Below, piece by piece: positions 43,572-53,756 of a stretch of DNA of 58,623 bases. A program made the position numbers and the translations under genes. Location of the stretch: contig NZ_JXJW01000019.1 of assembly GCF_002441695.1 (NCBI RefSeq), positions 1 through 58,623 on the forward strand, given 5' to 3'. Position 1 is the first letter of the stretch; each line of letters opens with the position of its first letter. The notes under the pieces were generated by a model that was not told the origin of the DNA, did not search any database, and saw only the letters and a list, made by a program, of their open reading frames with translations. Source of the stretch: Pseudolactococcus piscium (GTDB lineage Bacteria; Bacillota; Bacilli; Lactobacillales; Streptococcaceae).

Positions 43572-44400
43572 AATTGCCTAATGGACTTCTGGAAGTCGAC
43601 ATGGGGATACCTTCCGTTTTAGCAATTTGTTCTTTTATTTTAGGGATCGTTCTACTTGCAAAAAGAGACTGCCATTCCTGTATTAGCGAGTCATAGTTAT
43701 CCGTATTTTTCCCTTGCGTGATATCAGAAAAATAAGATAAAACTTGTTCAGGATAAAGATTGCCGACGATAGAAGATAACCTATTGAACCCATAGGCTAA
43801 ATGCTTGTCTATATCAAGGTCACCACCAATATAAAAATCTAATTCTCTATCTATTTTCTTTTTTATACTGGAAGCTTTACTTAAGTCATTGCACTCCTTT
43901 ACCCCAACTATATTTGGATAATGATTGATTAAGTAAACTAGACTGTCTTCTGAAAGGTCAAACCCGGTTCTAATGGGATGATTATAGATAATAATCGCTT
44001 TATCAGGAAGTTCCTTTAGTATACTTTCAGCATAGATAATCGCTTCTTCTTGTGTTGGTCTTATGTAAGGTGGGAATCCCAGTAATACCCCACAAATGGC
44101 AGGTATGTTATTTGCAACTGTTGCTAATTTCACGGCATCTTTTTGTCGAATGCTAGAAACGCCAAAAATAATTTCCATATCTTTATTGATAGTCGATTGA
44201 TTCAGTGAGTCAAGTAGCGCTATTTTTTCAATTACGGTTAAACTATTCTGTTCACCAGTGCTACCACAGACTAAAACAGATTGAATACCATGATCATTTA
44301 AATGTTTGATATGACGTATCGTCGTATCTGTATTAAGTGATTCGTCTTTATCAAATCCTGTAGGTACTGCAACATGAACTGAGCTCTTTAATTTTTGCAT
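43570..44400 (-). CDS. DapA-family aldolase/lyase
   Basis: 276 residues, TIM barrel of the dihydrodipicolinate synthase / N-acetylneuraminate lyase family. Active-site features: GSTGE at 46-50, catalytic tyrosine Y139 in IIYNHPIRTG, and Schiff-base lysine K168 in IVGVKECN. A little shorter than typical DapA (about 290). It is alone, with no lysine-pathway or sialic-acid genes nearby, so the substrate is open: the family includes several keto-acid aldolases. AAGGGGAC precedes ATG 44400, and an extended -10 TGCTACAAT lies on the minus strand at 44525-44517. Confidence 0.82.
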   Translation of the reverse strand: MQKLKSSVHVAVPTGFDKDESLNTDTTIRHIKHLNDHGIQSVLVCGSTGEQNSLTVIEKIALLDSLNQSTINKDMEIIFGVSSIRQKDAVKLATVANNIPAICGVLLGFPPYIRPTQEEAIIYAESILKELPDKAIIIYNHPIRTGFDLSEDSLVYLINHYPNIVGVKECNDLSKASSIKKKIDRELDFYIGGDLDIDKHLAYGFNRLSSIVGNLYPEQVLSYFSDITQGKNTDNYDSLIQEWQSLFASRTIPKIKEQIAKTEGIPMSTSRSPLGN

Positions 44401-44669
44401 ACGTTGTCCCCTTAATAATTAAATATATACAGCATGGATAAACCTGCTGTGCCAACTTTGCCAGGTAACCCTACAAAACCCCATATCATTCTCTGAATTT
44501 TTGTAGTTATTCTCTAATTGTAGCAAACTATCAAGAGACTTTGTTAAATCGAGTCGGTGTTTTTGCTGTGGTCGGTTTAAAATCTGATCTGACCTAGTCA
44601 GCTAGCGGCTTTAGTGAAGTGGCTTAATACCGCCTTTTCAGTTATCCCTTGCGGTCTGGTGAGGTCGCA

Positions 44670-44678
44670 TGTTATAAT
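44670..44678 (+). promoter_or_regulatory. Extended -10 of the GNAT gene, leaderless arrangement
   Basis: TGTTATAAT ends 6 nt before ATG 44685. TTGCGG at 44649-44654 is a plausible -35 at 18 bp. Confidence 0.6.
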
Positions 44679-44684
44679 ACAGTC

Positions 44685-45227
44685 ATGAATATTTATGTAC
44701 AAATGGCTAGTTTTAACCTCATTGAGACAGAACAGTTAGTCTTGCGACCATTGTCGATGTCTGATGACAAAGATATGTTTGCCTATGCAAGCCAGGCAGA
44801 TAATTTGGTCTATGTCTTTCCAGCCCATAAGGACATAGCTGAGACGCGCTTAGCGATTGCATTGCTATTCATGAAGGCACCGCTGGGCAAGTGGGCGATC
44901 GAAAACAAGGCAGATCAAAAGATGATTGGCACATTAACGTTTGTCAAATTAGACGAGAAGCAGCGTACTGCAGAAATCGGCTATGTCTTAAATCAGGCTT
45001 ATTGGGGCAAGGGATTGATGACTGAAGCTGTCAGGACATTGACTGACATCAGCTTGACGGCATTTGGTCTTAATTATGTAGATATCGTCGTTGATTCAAA
45101 AAATCTAGGTTCGATAAAGGTTGCTGAAAAAGCAGGTTTTCGGATAGCAGATAGCTATAAGGCGCTTAGTCCATATACCAAAGTACTTAGAAATTTCAGA
45201 AGATACAGGAAGGGAAAACATGAGTAA
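44685..45227 (+). CDS. RimJ/RimL-type GNAT acetyltransferase
   Basis: 180 residues. Ribosomal-protein-acetyltransferase-like: ETEQLVLRPLSMSDDKDMF, IGTLTFVKLDEKQRTAEIGYVL, the acetyl-CoA loop QAYWGKGLMTEAV and VVDSKNLGSIKVAEKAGFR. ATG 44685 fits the promoter, and no ribosome site is present. Its last 8 nt overlap the YtoI-like gene. Confidence 0.88.
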   Translation: MNIYVQMASFNLIETEQLVLRPLSMSDDKDMFAYASQADNLVYVFPAHKDIAETRLAIALLFMKAPLGKWAIENKADQKMIGTLTFVKLDEKQRTAEIGYVLNQAYWGKGLMTEAVRTLTDISLTAFGLNYVDIVVDSKNLGSIKVAEKAGFRIADSYKALSPYTKVLRNFRRYRKGKHE

Positions 45228-46503
45228 ACATCAGGAGCTGCTAGATTATATCGATGACCTAGAAGTCGGGAAAAAAGTCAGTGTACGAGGCCTTGCCAAT
45301 CGGCTCAGTGTATCCGATGGTACGGCTTACCGGGCAATCAAGGAAGCACAGTCCCGTGGCCTTGTCTCGATTAATGATCGATCTGGTACGACACGCATTG
45401 CAACGCAAGAGCAGCGTGTCATAGAAACCCTGACTTTTGGTGAAATTTCTAAAATTGCCAGTGCCGAAGTGATGGCAGGTGAAAGTGGTCTATCACAAGC
45501 TTTTAGCAAATTTGCCATTGCTGCCATGACCATGCAAAACATTCGAAAGTATCTGACACATGGCGGGCTCGTGATTGTTGGTGACCGCACCGATATCCAG
45601 TTACTGGCCTTAAACGAAGGTAATGCTGTTCTGATAACAGGTGGTGTTGACATTGAACCGGATGTTCTGGACTATGCCAATAAAAAAAGCATTCCTGTGC
45701 TGAGAACTGATTTTGATACCTTTACTGTTGCCAGTCGGATCAATCGGGCTTTATCAAACGAGTTAATTAAGAAGGAAATCACGACAGTAGCAGATGTGTA
45801 TCAGCCTCAGGCCCCGACATTGCTTGAGGTGTCTACTGTTAAAGACTATCTAGATTTGGTTAAGAAAACAAATGAGTCTCGATTTGCCGTGCTTAATCAG
45901 CACAATCTGGTCGTTGGTGTGGTTAGCATGCGAGATGTGACGGGTAAGAAAAACAGTACGACGATCGATAAAGTAATGACGCGTAACCCAAGACTGGCTA
46001 AGTTTGACATGACCGTCGCGTCAACCAGCCAAAAGATGATTTTTGATGGCTACGATATCATGCCAGTTGTTCATTCGGATAGTACCTATGCTGGTATCAT
46101 CAGTAAATCGGACATGTTGCGAAGTATGCAAGAATCCTCTGAGCAAAGCCAGTTTTCACATACCTTGTCGGATGATGTGGCAAATGCTGTCAAAGAAGTA
46201 CAGTCTTATTACACCTTTTCGGTAGAACCATTTATGATGAACAATGTCGGTAATATTGCAAACGGCATGCTGGTTGAGATTATCAGTAATATTGCAGCGC
46301 GTGTCATGACCAAGACAAAGAATAAAAACATCATTATTGAATCGATGACGCTTTATTTTTTGGGGGCTGTTTCCATCGATGATGGGCTAGAAGTCTTCCC
46401 TAAAATCATTAATGAGACGAGACTTGGGGCGACGATTGACTTTGAAATTTATCTAGACTATCAGATTATCAGCAAGATACTGGTTACAGTACAAATCAAC
46501 TAA
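45220..46503 (+). CDS. ytoI: YtoI-like protein: HTH, DRTGG, tandem CBS and hotdog domains
   Basis: 427 residues. N-terminal winged-helix-like region (LEVGKKVSVRGLANRLSVSDGTAYRAIKEAQSRGLV), a DRTGG domain (about 70-190), two CBS motifs (FAVLNQHNLVVGVVSMRDV; IMPVVHSDSTYAGIISKSDM) and a C-terminal thioesterase-like hotdog domain. CBS pairs usually bind adenine nucleotides, so it probably is a nucleotide-responsive regulator. As in Bacillus, it is followed by the nanoRNase gene nrnA, which degrades pAp and short RNA. Confidence 0.88.
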   Translation: MSKHQELLDYIDDLEVGKKVSVRGLANRLSVSDGTAYRAIKEAQSRGLVSINDRSGTTRIATQEQRVIETLTFGEISKIASAEVMAGESGLSQAFSKFAIAAMTMQNIRKYLTHGGLVIVGDRTDIQLLALNEGNAVLITGGVDIEPDVLDYANKKSIPVLRTDFDTFTVASRINRALSNELIKKEITTVADVYQPQAPTLLEVSTVKDYLDLVKKTNESRFAVLNQHNLVVGVVSMRDVTGKKNSTTIDKVMTRNPRLAKFDMTVASTSQKMIFDGYDIMPVVHSDSTYAGIISKSDMLRSMQESSEQSQFSHTLSDDVANAVKEVQSYYTFSVEPFMMNNVGNIANGMLVEIISNIAARVMTKTKNKNIIIESMTLYFLGAVSIDDGLEVFPKIINETRLGATIDFEIYLDYQIISKILVTVQIN

Positions 46504-46518
46504 ATTAAAGGAATCCTT

Positions 46519-47454
46519 ATGAAAGATATATTAGCAAAAATAGTAGAGTACGACGATATTGTCATACACCGACATAAAAATCCAGATCCAGATGCATTGG
46601 GTAGTCAATTAGGCTTACGCGCCATTTTGCGCGCTAATTTCCCAAATAAAAGTATCGCTGCAGTTGGCTTTGATGAACCGAGTTTAGGGTTTCTTGGCAG
46701 CATGGACCAGTTATCAGATACTGATTTTAAAGGCAAGTTAGTGATCGTTACGGATACTGCAAATACGCCGAGAATTGATGATGAGCGCTATCAAACAGGT
46801 GAGTTTTTAATCAAGATTGACCATCACCCAAATGATGATGCTTACGGTGATTTATTAGCAGTGGATACAGGGGCCAGCTCCGCTTCAGAAATCATTGCAA
46901 ATTTTGCCTTTGACAATGGCTTAAGTGTTTCTGATGAAGCAGCCAGACTTTTATATGCAGGTATCGTCGGAGATACTGGCCGGTTCCTCTATCCCGCAAC
47001 AACAGCTAAAACACTTTACACAGCGGCAAAATTAGCAGAGGCGAGTTTTGATCGTTCAGGCCTCATGCGTGAAATGGATAGTTTTGACATGAAAATCGCT
47101 AGACTACAAGGTTATGTCTATGAAAATCTGGAAATTTCAAGTCAAGGTGTTGCCCGTATTTTTATTACGCAAGCGTTGATGAAAAAACATGGGATTACAG
47201 ATTCAGAAACATCTGCTATAGTGTCTGCGCCAGGAAAAATCCGTGAAATTCAAACATGGGCCATTTTTGTTGAACAGGCAGATGGTCACTATCGTGTGAG
47301 AATGCGTTCCAAAGAAGCCAAAATTAATGAGATAGCCAAGTTGCATGCAGGCGGTGGGCATCCACTTGCAAGTGGGGCTAATAGTTACTCAACAGCAGAA
47401 AATGATGAAATCTTTCAACAATTGATCAATAATTTAGTCGCTTTTAAGAAATAG
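46519..47454 (+). CDS. nrnA: Bifunctional oligoribonuclease / pAp phosphatase NrnA
   Basis: 311 residues, DHH-DHHA1 phosphoesterase. Metal-binding motifs: HRHKNPDPDALGSQ, VTDTANTPR, KIDHHPND, and GGGHPLASGA in DHHA1. It degrades nanoRNA and 3'-phosphoadenosine 5'-phosphate. Preceded by AAAGGAATCC, 15 nt after the YtoI-like gene. Confidence 0.94.
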   Translation: MKDILAKIVEYDDIVIHRHKNPDPDALGSQLGLRAILRANFPNKSIAAVGFDEPSLGFLGSMDQLSDTDFKGKLVIVTDTANTPRIDDERYQTGEFLIKIDHHPNDDAYGDLLAVDTGASSASEIIANFAFDNGLSVSDEAARLLYAGIVGDTGRFLYPATTAKTLYTAAKLAEASFDRSGLMREMDSFDMKIARLQGYVYENLEISSQGVARIFITQALMKKHGITDSETSAIVSAPGKIREIQTWAIFVEQADGHYRVRMRSKEAKINEIAKLHAGGGHPLASGANSYSTAENDEIFQQLINNLVAFKK

Positions 47455-47463
47455 TGGTATAAT
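47455..47463 (+). promoter_or_regulatory. Extended -10 of the HD-domain gene, leaderless arrangement
   Basis: TGGTATAAT, overlapping the nrnA end, stops 7 nt before ATG 47471. Confidence 0.6.
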
Positions 47464-47470
47464 ACATAGT

Positions 47471-47977
47471 ATGAATAAAAAAGATTTTCCATGGCTTTAT
47501 GACGCTGAGTATATGTCTTATGTCGGTAACCTGTTAGAGACAGCAGAAGTGCAAAAACTCAATGAGTTTACGCACCACTACATTTCAACACGGTTACTTC
47601 ATTCATTAAATGTAAGCTACACCTCTTACAAAATTTCTAAAAAATTTGGTTGGAACAAAAAAGCGACAGCTCGTGCCGGCCTTTTGCATGACCTGTTTTA
47701 CTACGATTGGCGTGAGACTAAGTTTGACGAGGGTAGTCATGCTTATGTCCATCCAAGAATTGCCTATCAAAATGCGCAAAAGATAACCACGATTTCTAAA
47801 CTGGAAAAAGACATTATCATCAAGCATATGTGGGGTGCAACCATTGCGCCACCACGCTATAAAGAAAGTTTTGTTGTGACCTTTGTCGATGATTATGTCG
47901 CCATCAAAGAATGGTCACAGTTGATGAAGTTAAAATGGCGTTACCGTAAGCACCTCAAGAAAGAAAAAATGAGTTAA
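47471..47977 (+). CDS. HD-domain phosphohydrolase
   Basis: 168 residues. HD metal ligands: RLLHSLNVS, GLLHDLFYYDW and HPRIAYQNA, with a final VTFVDDYVAIKEW. Resembles small hydrolases of uncharacterised substrate found in lactic acid bacteria. Its stop TAA shares a base with the start of the MaoC-like gene. Confidence 0.88.
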   Translation: MNKKDFPWLYDAEYMSYVGNLLETAEVQKLNEFTHHYISTRLLHSLNVSYTSYKISKKFGWNKKATARAGLLHDLFYYDWRETKFDEGSHAYVHPRIAYQNAQKITTISKLEKDIIIKHMWGATIAPPRYKESFVVTFVDDYVAIKEWSQLMKLKWRYRKHLKKEKMS

Positions 47978-48432
47978 TGAATTTGCAAAATCAAGATATT
48001 AAAATTGGCCGAACGATAGATGAATTAGTAGAAGGTGAAACCTTTAGTCTATCGGAAACCATCAAAAATCGGGAAATATTACTATATCTCGGTCTTACGA
48101 ATGATGACAATCCTTTGTATTCGCAGTATGATTATATTAAGGAACTTGGCTTGACTAAACCAGTCGTCCCAACAGCTTTGATTTTTGGGATTATCACCTC
48201 AACCATCAATAAGCACTTGCCTGGACCAGGCAGTCACATCGTGAATGTGAATCTCAATCTGGTTGAAAAAATTTTTCGAAATGATTTATTGAGTTTTAAT
48301 TTTGAAATCATCAAAATTGATACGAATAAAGATTTAGCAACGATTAATATTGAGATTGTCAGAAACGACGAACGTGTGGCAGATGCCATGGTGCTTGTCC
48401 AGCCCCCTTTACCAGAGCATGAGCTGGCTTAG
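47977..48432 (+). CDS. MaoC-like dehydratase domain protein
   Basis: 151 residues, single hotdog fold. IGRTIDELVEGETFSLSETI, then YLGLTNDDNPLYSQYDYI, whose D-x4-H-like pair is replaced by Asp-Asn, then VVPTALIFGIITSTINKHLPGPGS. The hydratase catalytic histidine is not evident. Coupled to the upstream HD gene by one-base overlap. Substrate unknown. Confidence 0.8.
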   Translation: MNLQNQDIKIGRTIDELVEGETFSLSETIKNREILLYLGLTNDDNPLYSQYDYIKELGLTKPVVPTALIFGIITSTINKHLPGPGSHIVNVNLNLVEKIFRNDLLSFNFEIIKIDTNKDLATINIEIVRNDERVADAMVLVQPPLPEHELA

Positions 48433-48493
48433 CCGTGTAAGCTCTCAAAGTCAGTTCCTCATTTTAACTATTACTGTAACAGAAGGAGATTAT

Positions 48494-49204
48494 ATGGATA
48501 ATCAAATTTTTGAATCAAACCAACAAACAGGGAAATTCTCACTTTCAGATTTCTATGCCCGTATCTATGCCTTAGTTGGTATGGGTGTAGCAGTCAGTGC
48601 AGTAGTTGCATTTCTTACCTTGAGCCTGTTTGCAGAAAATATCGCAACGATATTGACAACCAGCTCTTGGGTGCTATTTGTACTATGGATTATTGAAATG
48701 GTCCTAGTTATCGCTGTCACACCGATGGCCATTAAAAACTCACCTATGGCGCTACCAGCCTTCATCGCCTTCTCGGCACTTAACGGCTTTACCTTAACCT
48801 TTACTTTGGCCTACTTTAACTTGTCAAGTATTGCGATTGCATTTGCAATCACAGCAGGTATGTTCTTTGCCCTATCACTATTTGGTAGAACAACCAAACG
48901 TGATTTAACTGGCATGGGCAAAGCCATGTTTGCAGGCTTGATCGGTATCATTATCGCTAGTGTCGTTAACATCTTTGTTGGTTCATCTGGTATGGACTTC
49001 ATGATTTCAATCTTATTAGTCATCGTCTTCTCAGGTTTGATCGCTTGGGATAACCAAAAAATCGAAAAACTTTACTACCAAGCAAATGGTAATGTAACAG
49101 ATGGCTGGGCTGTTAGTATGGCTCTAAGCTTATATCTAGACTTTATCAACTTGTTTATCGCCATCTTGAGAATATTTGGTGTAACAGGTGGTAGCAGAGA
49201 TTAA
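48494..49204 (+). CDS. Bax inhibitor-1 / YccA family membrane protein
   Basis: 236 residues, seven helices. Opens LSDFYARIYALVGMGVAVSAVVAF, and near the end has the di-aspartyl helix region (AWDNQKIEKLYYQ, LYLDFINLFIAILRIFG) that forms a pH-dependent calcium leak in related proteins. AGAAGGAG precedes ATG 48494. Monocistronic with a terminator. Confidence 0.92.
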   Translation: MDNQIFESNQQTGKFSLSDFYARIYALVGMGVAVSAVVAFLTLSLFAENIATILTTSSWVLFVLWIIEMVLVIAVTPMAIKNSPMALPAFIAFSALNGFTLTFTLAYFNLSSIAIAFAITAGMFFALSLFGRTTKRDLTGMGKAMFAGLIGIIIASVVNIFVGSSGMDFMISILLVIVFSGLIAWDNQKIEKLYYQANGNVTDGWAVSMALSLYLDFINLFIAILRIFGVTGGSRD

Positions 49205-49217
49205 ACTAATCTAGTAA

Positions 49218-49247
49218 AAAGGCATCTCGAAGAGGTGTTTTTTTTTT
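49218..49247 (+). terminator. Terminator of the Bax inhibitor-1 family gene
   Basis: GCATCTC / GAGGTGT with a 3-nt loop and ten T residues. Confidence 0.8.
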
Positions 49248-49270
49248 GTGCTTAAAAAAGTAGACGAATA

Positions 49271-49307
49271 AAAAACCACTTTTTTCAATCGAAAGAAGTG
49301 GTTTTTT
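49271..49307. terminator. Bidirectional terminator, 3' end of ldh
   Basis: AAAAACCACTT / AAGTGGTTTTT, 11 bp, between the converging genes. Confidence 0.88.
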
Positions 49308-49321
49308 TCATGATACTTTTT

Positions 49322-50341
<1,020 letters not shown>

Positions 50342-50352
50342 TCAACCTGCTA

Positions 50353-50381
50353 ATTATATCATATTTAAATAGGTTTGTCAG
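50353..50381 (-). promoter_or_regulatory. Promoter of ldh
   Basis: Minus strand: CTGACA (50381-50376), 17-bp spacer, TATAAT (50358-50353). Confidence 0.75.
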
Positions 50382-50451
50382 TGGTTATTTTAAGTTTTTT
50401 CAAGAAATTTTCAGAAATATGTGTCTAGTTATGATGAGACAGTCGAAAAAA

Positions 50452-52083
50452 TTAGACATTAGCCTTCATTTCTTGAATCTTATGCTCTTCAGCGGTTACC
50501 CGTAGTGTTTGTTGGCCTACATAGGTGACAAAACCAGGTGGGGTACCTGTTGGTTTGTGCAATTTCTTGACGTCAATCATATCCACCTGTACGAGATTGG
50601 ATAAGCGTGATTTTGAAAAATAAGCAGCAAGCTCAGCAGCTTCGGTAATCGTTTCGTCAGAAGGCGTAGGATTACCTGTGATAATGACGTGTGACCCTGG
50701 GATATCTTTGGCATGGAACCATAAATCGCCTTTGCGAGATAGTTTAAAGCTGACTTGCTCATTTTGCAGGTTATTTTTACCGACGAGTATAATGGTGCCA
50801 TCACTCGCCCTATATTTTTCAGGCGGTAGTAATTTATGTTTCTTGTTTGTGCGATGTTTTTGCTTGATAAATCCTGTCTGGATCAATTCTTCTCTGATGT
50901 CAGAGATTTCAGTTACTGTCGCTTGTTTTAAGGCATTTTCGACAGACTCTAAATAATTGATTGTCTGTCTAGTTGTGGCAATCTGCAAGTCTAAAAACTT
51001 GACGGCTTGTTTCAACTTGGCATACTTGTGGAAATACTTCTGAGCATTCTGGTTGGGTGTGAGTGCAGGATTTAGTGAGATGGTCAAGGGCTCATTTGTA
51101 TAATAGTTATCCAAGGTAATCTCAGGCTTATTATTTGGTACTTCATGAAGAAAAGTTGTCAGCAATTCTCCTTTTTGCCTAAACATCTCAGCATTATCGG
51201 TTGCTTGAAGCTCCCGTAGCTGTTTTTTTAATTTCTTGCGATTTTTATCTAGCTCACCACTCACTTTTCGAATGACTTCGCCGGCAACTTGACGGACGCG
51301 GTCACGTTCTGCCTTGTTTCGGTAATAACTATCTAACATGTCAGATAGCGTATCAAATTGTTCGTAGGTATCAGATAGCTGAATCGCAGAAAACGTATCA
51401 TTTGGATAAATAGACGGTAGAGGGGTTGTTAAAGTAGCCTTGAAGTCAGACAGGCTTAGCGTAGAAAGACTGCTTGCACTATCACGGCCAAGGCCTTGGA
51501 AGTGATCTTGAAGACTTGCTTTTGTTTGGAGAATATCAAACAGTTTTTCATCAGAGGCCGTAAAAGGGTTAGCTTTGCCATCATCGGGTGGTGCGATATA
51601 AGTCGCACCAGGTAGGATGGTTCTGTATTTATTCTGTGAGAAGCCAACATGTTTGATCGATTCAAGAATCTTATTTGACTGTCTATCAATCAAGATAATG
51701 TGACTATGTTTTCCCATAATTTCAGAGATTAGCGCAATTTTCATGCTATCGCCGATTTCATTTTTGGAAGAAATCTCAAAAATAATCTGTCTATCGTTGT
51801 TGACTTGATAAATATTTTCGATAAAGGCACCACTCAAATATTTACGTAATATCATGGTGAAAGTCGAGGGGGTTTTGGCATTCTCAAAGACCGTATTGGT
51901 CAATTGGATGCGCCCAAAAGTAGGATGAGCTGATAATAATAATTTATGAGATTTCTGATTACTACGTACTTGTAGTACGACTTCATGGCTGAAGACTTGA
52001 TTGACTTTTTGAATCCGTCCACCAATTAGTTGATCAGTAAGCTCTTTGGTCATGTGATGTAAAAATATGCCGTCGAAAGACAT
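50452..52083 (-). CDS. rqcH: Ribosome quality control protein RqcH (NEMF/Rqc2, formerly Fbp)
   Basis: 543 residues. NFACT-N domain starting SFDGIFLHHMTKELTDQLIGGRIQKVNQVF, coiled coil in the middle (KKLKKQLRELQATDNAE, then KLKQAVKFLDLQIATTRQ), and NFACT-R near the C-terminus with GDLWFHAKDIPGSHVII. It recruits tRNA-Ala to stalled 50S subunits and adds alanine tails. The old name reflects fibronectin binding. AGGTGAC precedes ATG 52083. Confidence 0.94.
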   Translation of the reverse strand: MSFDGIFLHHMTKELTDQLIGGRIQKVNQVFSHEVVLQVRSNQKSHKLLLSAHPTFGRIQLTNTVFENAKTPSTFTMILRKYLSGAFIENIYQVNNDRQIIFEISSKNEIGDSMKIALISEIMGKHSHIILIDRQSNKILESIKHVGFSQNKYRTILPGATYIAPPDDGKANPFTASDEKLFDILQTKASLQDHFQGLGRDSASSLSTLSLSDFKATLTTPLPSIYPNDTFSAIQLSDTYEQFDTLSDMLDSYYRNKAERDRVRQVAGEVIRKVSGELDKNRKKLKKQLRELQATDNAEMFRQKGELLTTFLHEVPNNKPEITLDNYYTNEPLTISLNPALTPNQNAQKYFHKYAKLKQAVKFLDLQIATTRQTINYLESVENALKQATVTEISDIREELIQTGFIKQKHRTNKKHKLLPPEKYRASDGTIILVGKNNLQNEQVSFKLSRKGDLWFHAKDIPGSHVIITGNPTPSDETITEAAELAAYFSKSRLSNLVQVDMIDVKKLHKPTGTPPGFVTYVGQQTLRVTAEEHKIQEMKANV

Positions 52084-52182
52084 GTGTCACCTATTTCTAT
52101 TTCAGATATAACTGCCTGATAAAGGCAATGCATGTATCATGAAGCAGTTTATTTATGCTTACCTCTATTTTATCAGAATTTT

Positions 52183-52211
52183 TTGTAAAATGCGTTTATT
52201 TCAGTTATAAT
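52183..52211 (+). promoter_or_regulatory. Promoter, leaderless arrangement
   Basis: TTGTAA at 52183-52188, 17-bp spacer, TATAAT at 52206-52211, then 6 nt to ATG 52218. Confidence 0.65.
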
Positions 52212-52217
52212 GGAAAC

Positions 52218-52682
52218 ATGACTAGAAAAATTAGCATTGTAGGTATCTTTTTTGGCATCGTCTTGCTCACCTTTTTTTTCGCACCTCAAATACAAGGCCG
52301 CATCCGTAATGAAGAGGCGCAAGTTGTTCCCAAAGTGACAGTAACAGATCAGGTTAAGGCAGTACCAAATGACGATATTAAGGGCCTATTGTCCAGTCAG
52401 CCAAAAACTACGCTTATCGTGTTAAATGCTAAAAATATCGACCTTAATAAAAAATTTGATACCTTTATTAACCAACATCAAGATCTTGGTATCAAACAAC
52501 CGATTTATGTTTTTCAAGAACTCTACCATGACAAGCTAATCAGATCACTGAACCTTGATGATGCGACGATCAATGTGGTTAAGTTTACAGGTGAAAATAA
52601 GCAATCAGTTTATCCCATCACTTCAAAAACAAAATTTGATATAAACTTAGCGCTTAAACTCAAGCAGTTATCAGAAAACTAA
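52218..52682 (+). CDS. Membrane-anchored extracytoplasmic protein, unknown
   Basis: 154 residues: short basic start, one helix (about 5-23), then a soluble domain predicted as alternating strand and helix (TTLIVLNAKNIDLNKKFDTFI, IKQPIYVFQELY). The pattern hints at a thioredoxin-like fold but has no cysteines. I do not recognise the family. It precedes the TrpXYZ-like transporter and may form part of that transcript. Confidence 0.6.
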   Translation: MTRKISIVGIFFGIVLLTFFFAPQIQGRIRNEEAQVVPKVTVTDQVKAVPNDDIKGLLSSQPKTTLIVLNAKNIDLNKKFDTFINQHQDLGIKQPIYVFQELYHDKLIRSLNLDDATINVVKFTGENKQSVYPITSKTKFDINLALKLKQLSEN

Positions 52683-52769
52683 ACTGAAATAAAAATAATT
52701 AGGGCTAATTGCCTCATACTTAGTAGTGCTAGACCATAGCATCAATATTAAAAGGAGTGTTACGAAAAA

Positions 52770-53756
52770 ATGAAGAATAAAAAAATGATGCTTGTCATCC
52801 TAGTGATCGTAATCATCGGGCTTGGGTCGGTAGTGATCCCTAAATTAATGAAACAACAAGATACAGTGAAAACTGATGCTGTTAAAATTGGCGTTTTACA
52901 GTATGTGACACATCCAGCACTTGATGAAATCTATGCAGGTATCAAGCAAGGCCTTTCTGATGAAGGCTACAGCAAAGCTAAAATCAATTTCTATAATGCC
53001 CAAGCAGACCAGTCAAAAGTGACGACGATGTCAGGCCAATTAGTTGATCAAAAAAATAATGTTCTGATTGGGATTGCAACACCTTCAGTACAAGGATTAG
53101 CAAATGCAACATCTGACATCCCCGTCATTATGGGTGCGGTATCGGACCCCGTGGGTGCAAAACTAATTAAAAATGTTAAAAAGCCAGAAGGAAATGTGAC
53201 AGGCGTATCTGATAAATTTCCAGTCGATAAAGAGGTTGAGCTGATTAAAGCATTGACGCCTGATGTTAAAAAAATAGGGATTCTATATAGTTCTTCAGAA
53301 GATAACTCAAAATCTCAAGTAGCAGCATTCAAGAAAGTTGCGGCTGAAAAAGGCTATGATGTGTCTGAATATGCCGTATCATCTACAAATGATATTACCA
53401 CAACGGTTAATGTCGCCCTATCAAAAGTGGATGCTATCTATGTGCCAGTAGATAACACGATTTCCTCAGCCTTTCCAACCGTTATCGAACTATCAAATGC
53501 TGCCAAAAAACCAGTCTTCCCATCAGTGGATACCATGGTGACACAGGGCGGATTAGCAGCTGTAACCATCAACCAACATGATTTAGGTGTCGCGACAGGT
53601 AAAATGGCAGCACAAGTTCTAAAAGGTAAAAAAGTCTCTGAATTACCAGTTGCATTTTACAATATGACAACGCCAGTCGTGAATCGTGAGACAGCTAAAA
53701 CATTAGGGATTACCATTCCTGAAAAATTTAAAGAAGCAGCGGCAGTGAAAAAATGA
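52770..53756 (+). CDS. ABC transporter substrate-binding protein, TrpX-like
   Basis: 328 residues of the ABC_sub_bind family (TrpX/YtmK-like): KIGVLQYVTHPALDEIYAGIKQGL, IATPSVQGLANATSDIPVIMGAVSDP, GVSDKFPVDKEVELIKALTP and AVTINQHDLGVATGKMA. The N-terminus is a hydrophobic helix without a lipobox cysteine, so it looks anchored by an uncleaved helix. Family members bind aromatic amino acids or other small compounds; tryptophan is a guess by similarity. AAAGGAG lies upstream. Confidence 0.82.
   Translation: MKNKKMMLVILVIVIIGLGSVVIPKLMKQQDTVKTDAVKIGVLQYVTHPALDEIYAGIKQGLSDEGYSKAKINFYNAQADQSKVTTMSGQLVDQKNNVLIGIATPSVQGLANATSDIPVIMGAVSDPVGAKLIKNVKKPEGNVTGVSDKFPVDKEVELIKALTPDVKKIGILYSSSEDNSKSQVAAFKKVAAEKGYDVSEYAVSSTNDITTTVNVALSKVDAIYVPVDNTISSAFPTVIELSNAAKKPVFPSVDTMVTQGGLAAVTINQHDLGVATGKMAAQVLKGKKVSELPVAFYNMTTPVVNRETAKTLGITIPEKFKEAAAVKK

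Noticed and set aside
44401-44684. Lysine riboswitch ahead of the DapA-family gene
   Set aside because: The leader of roughly 110 nt is too short and shows none of the lysine-box sequences.
52683-52769. T-box or tryptophan-sensing leader before the TrpX-like gene
   Set aside because: Only 87 nt are available and no T-box motif or terminator is visible.
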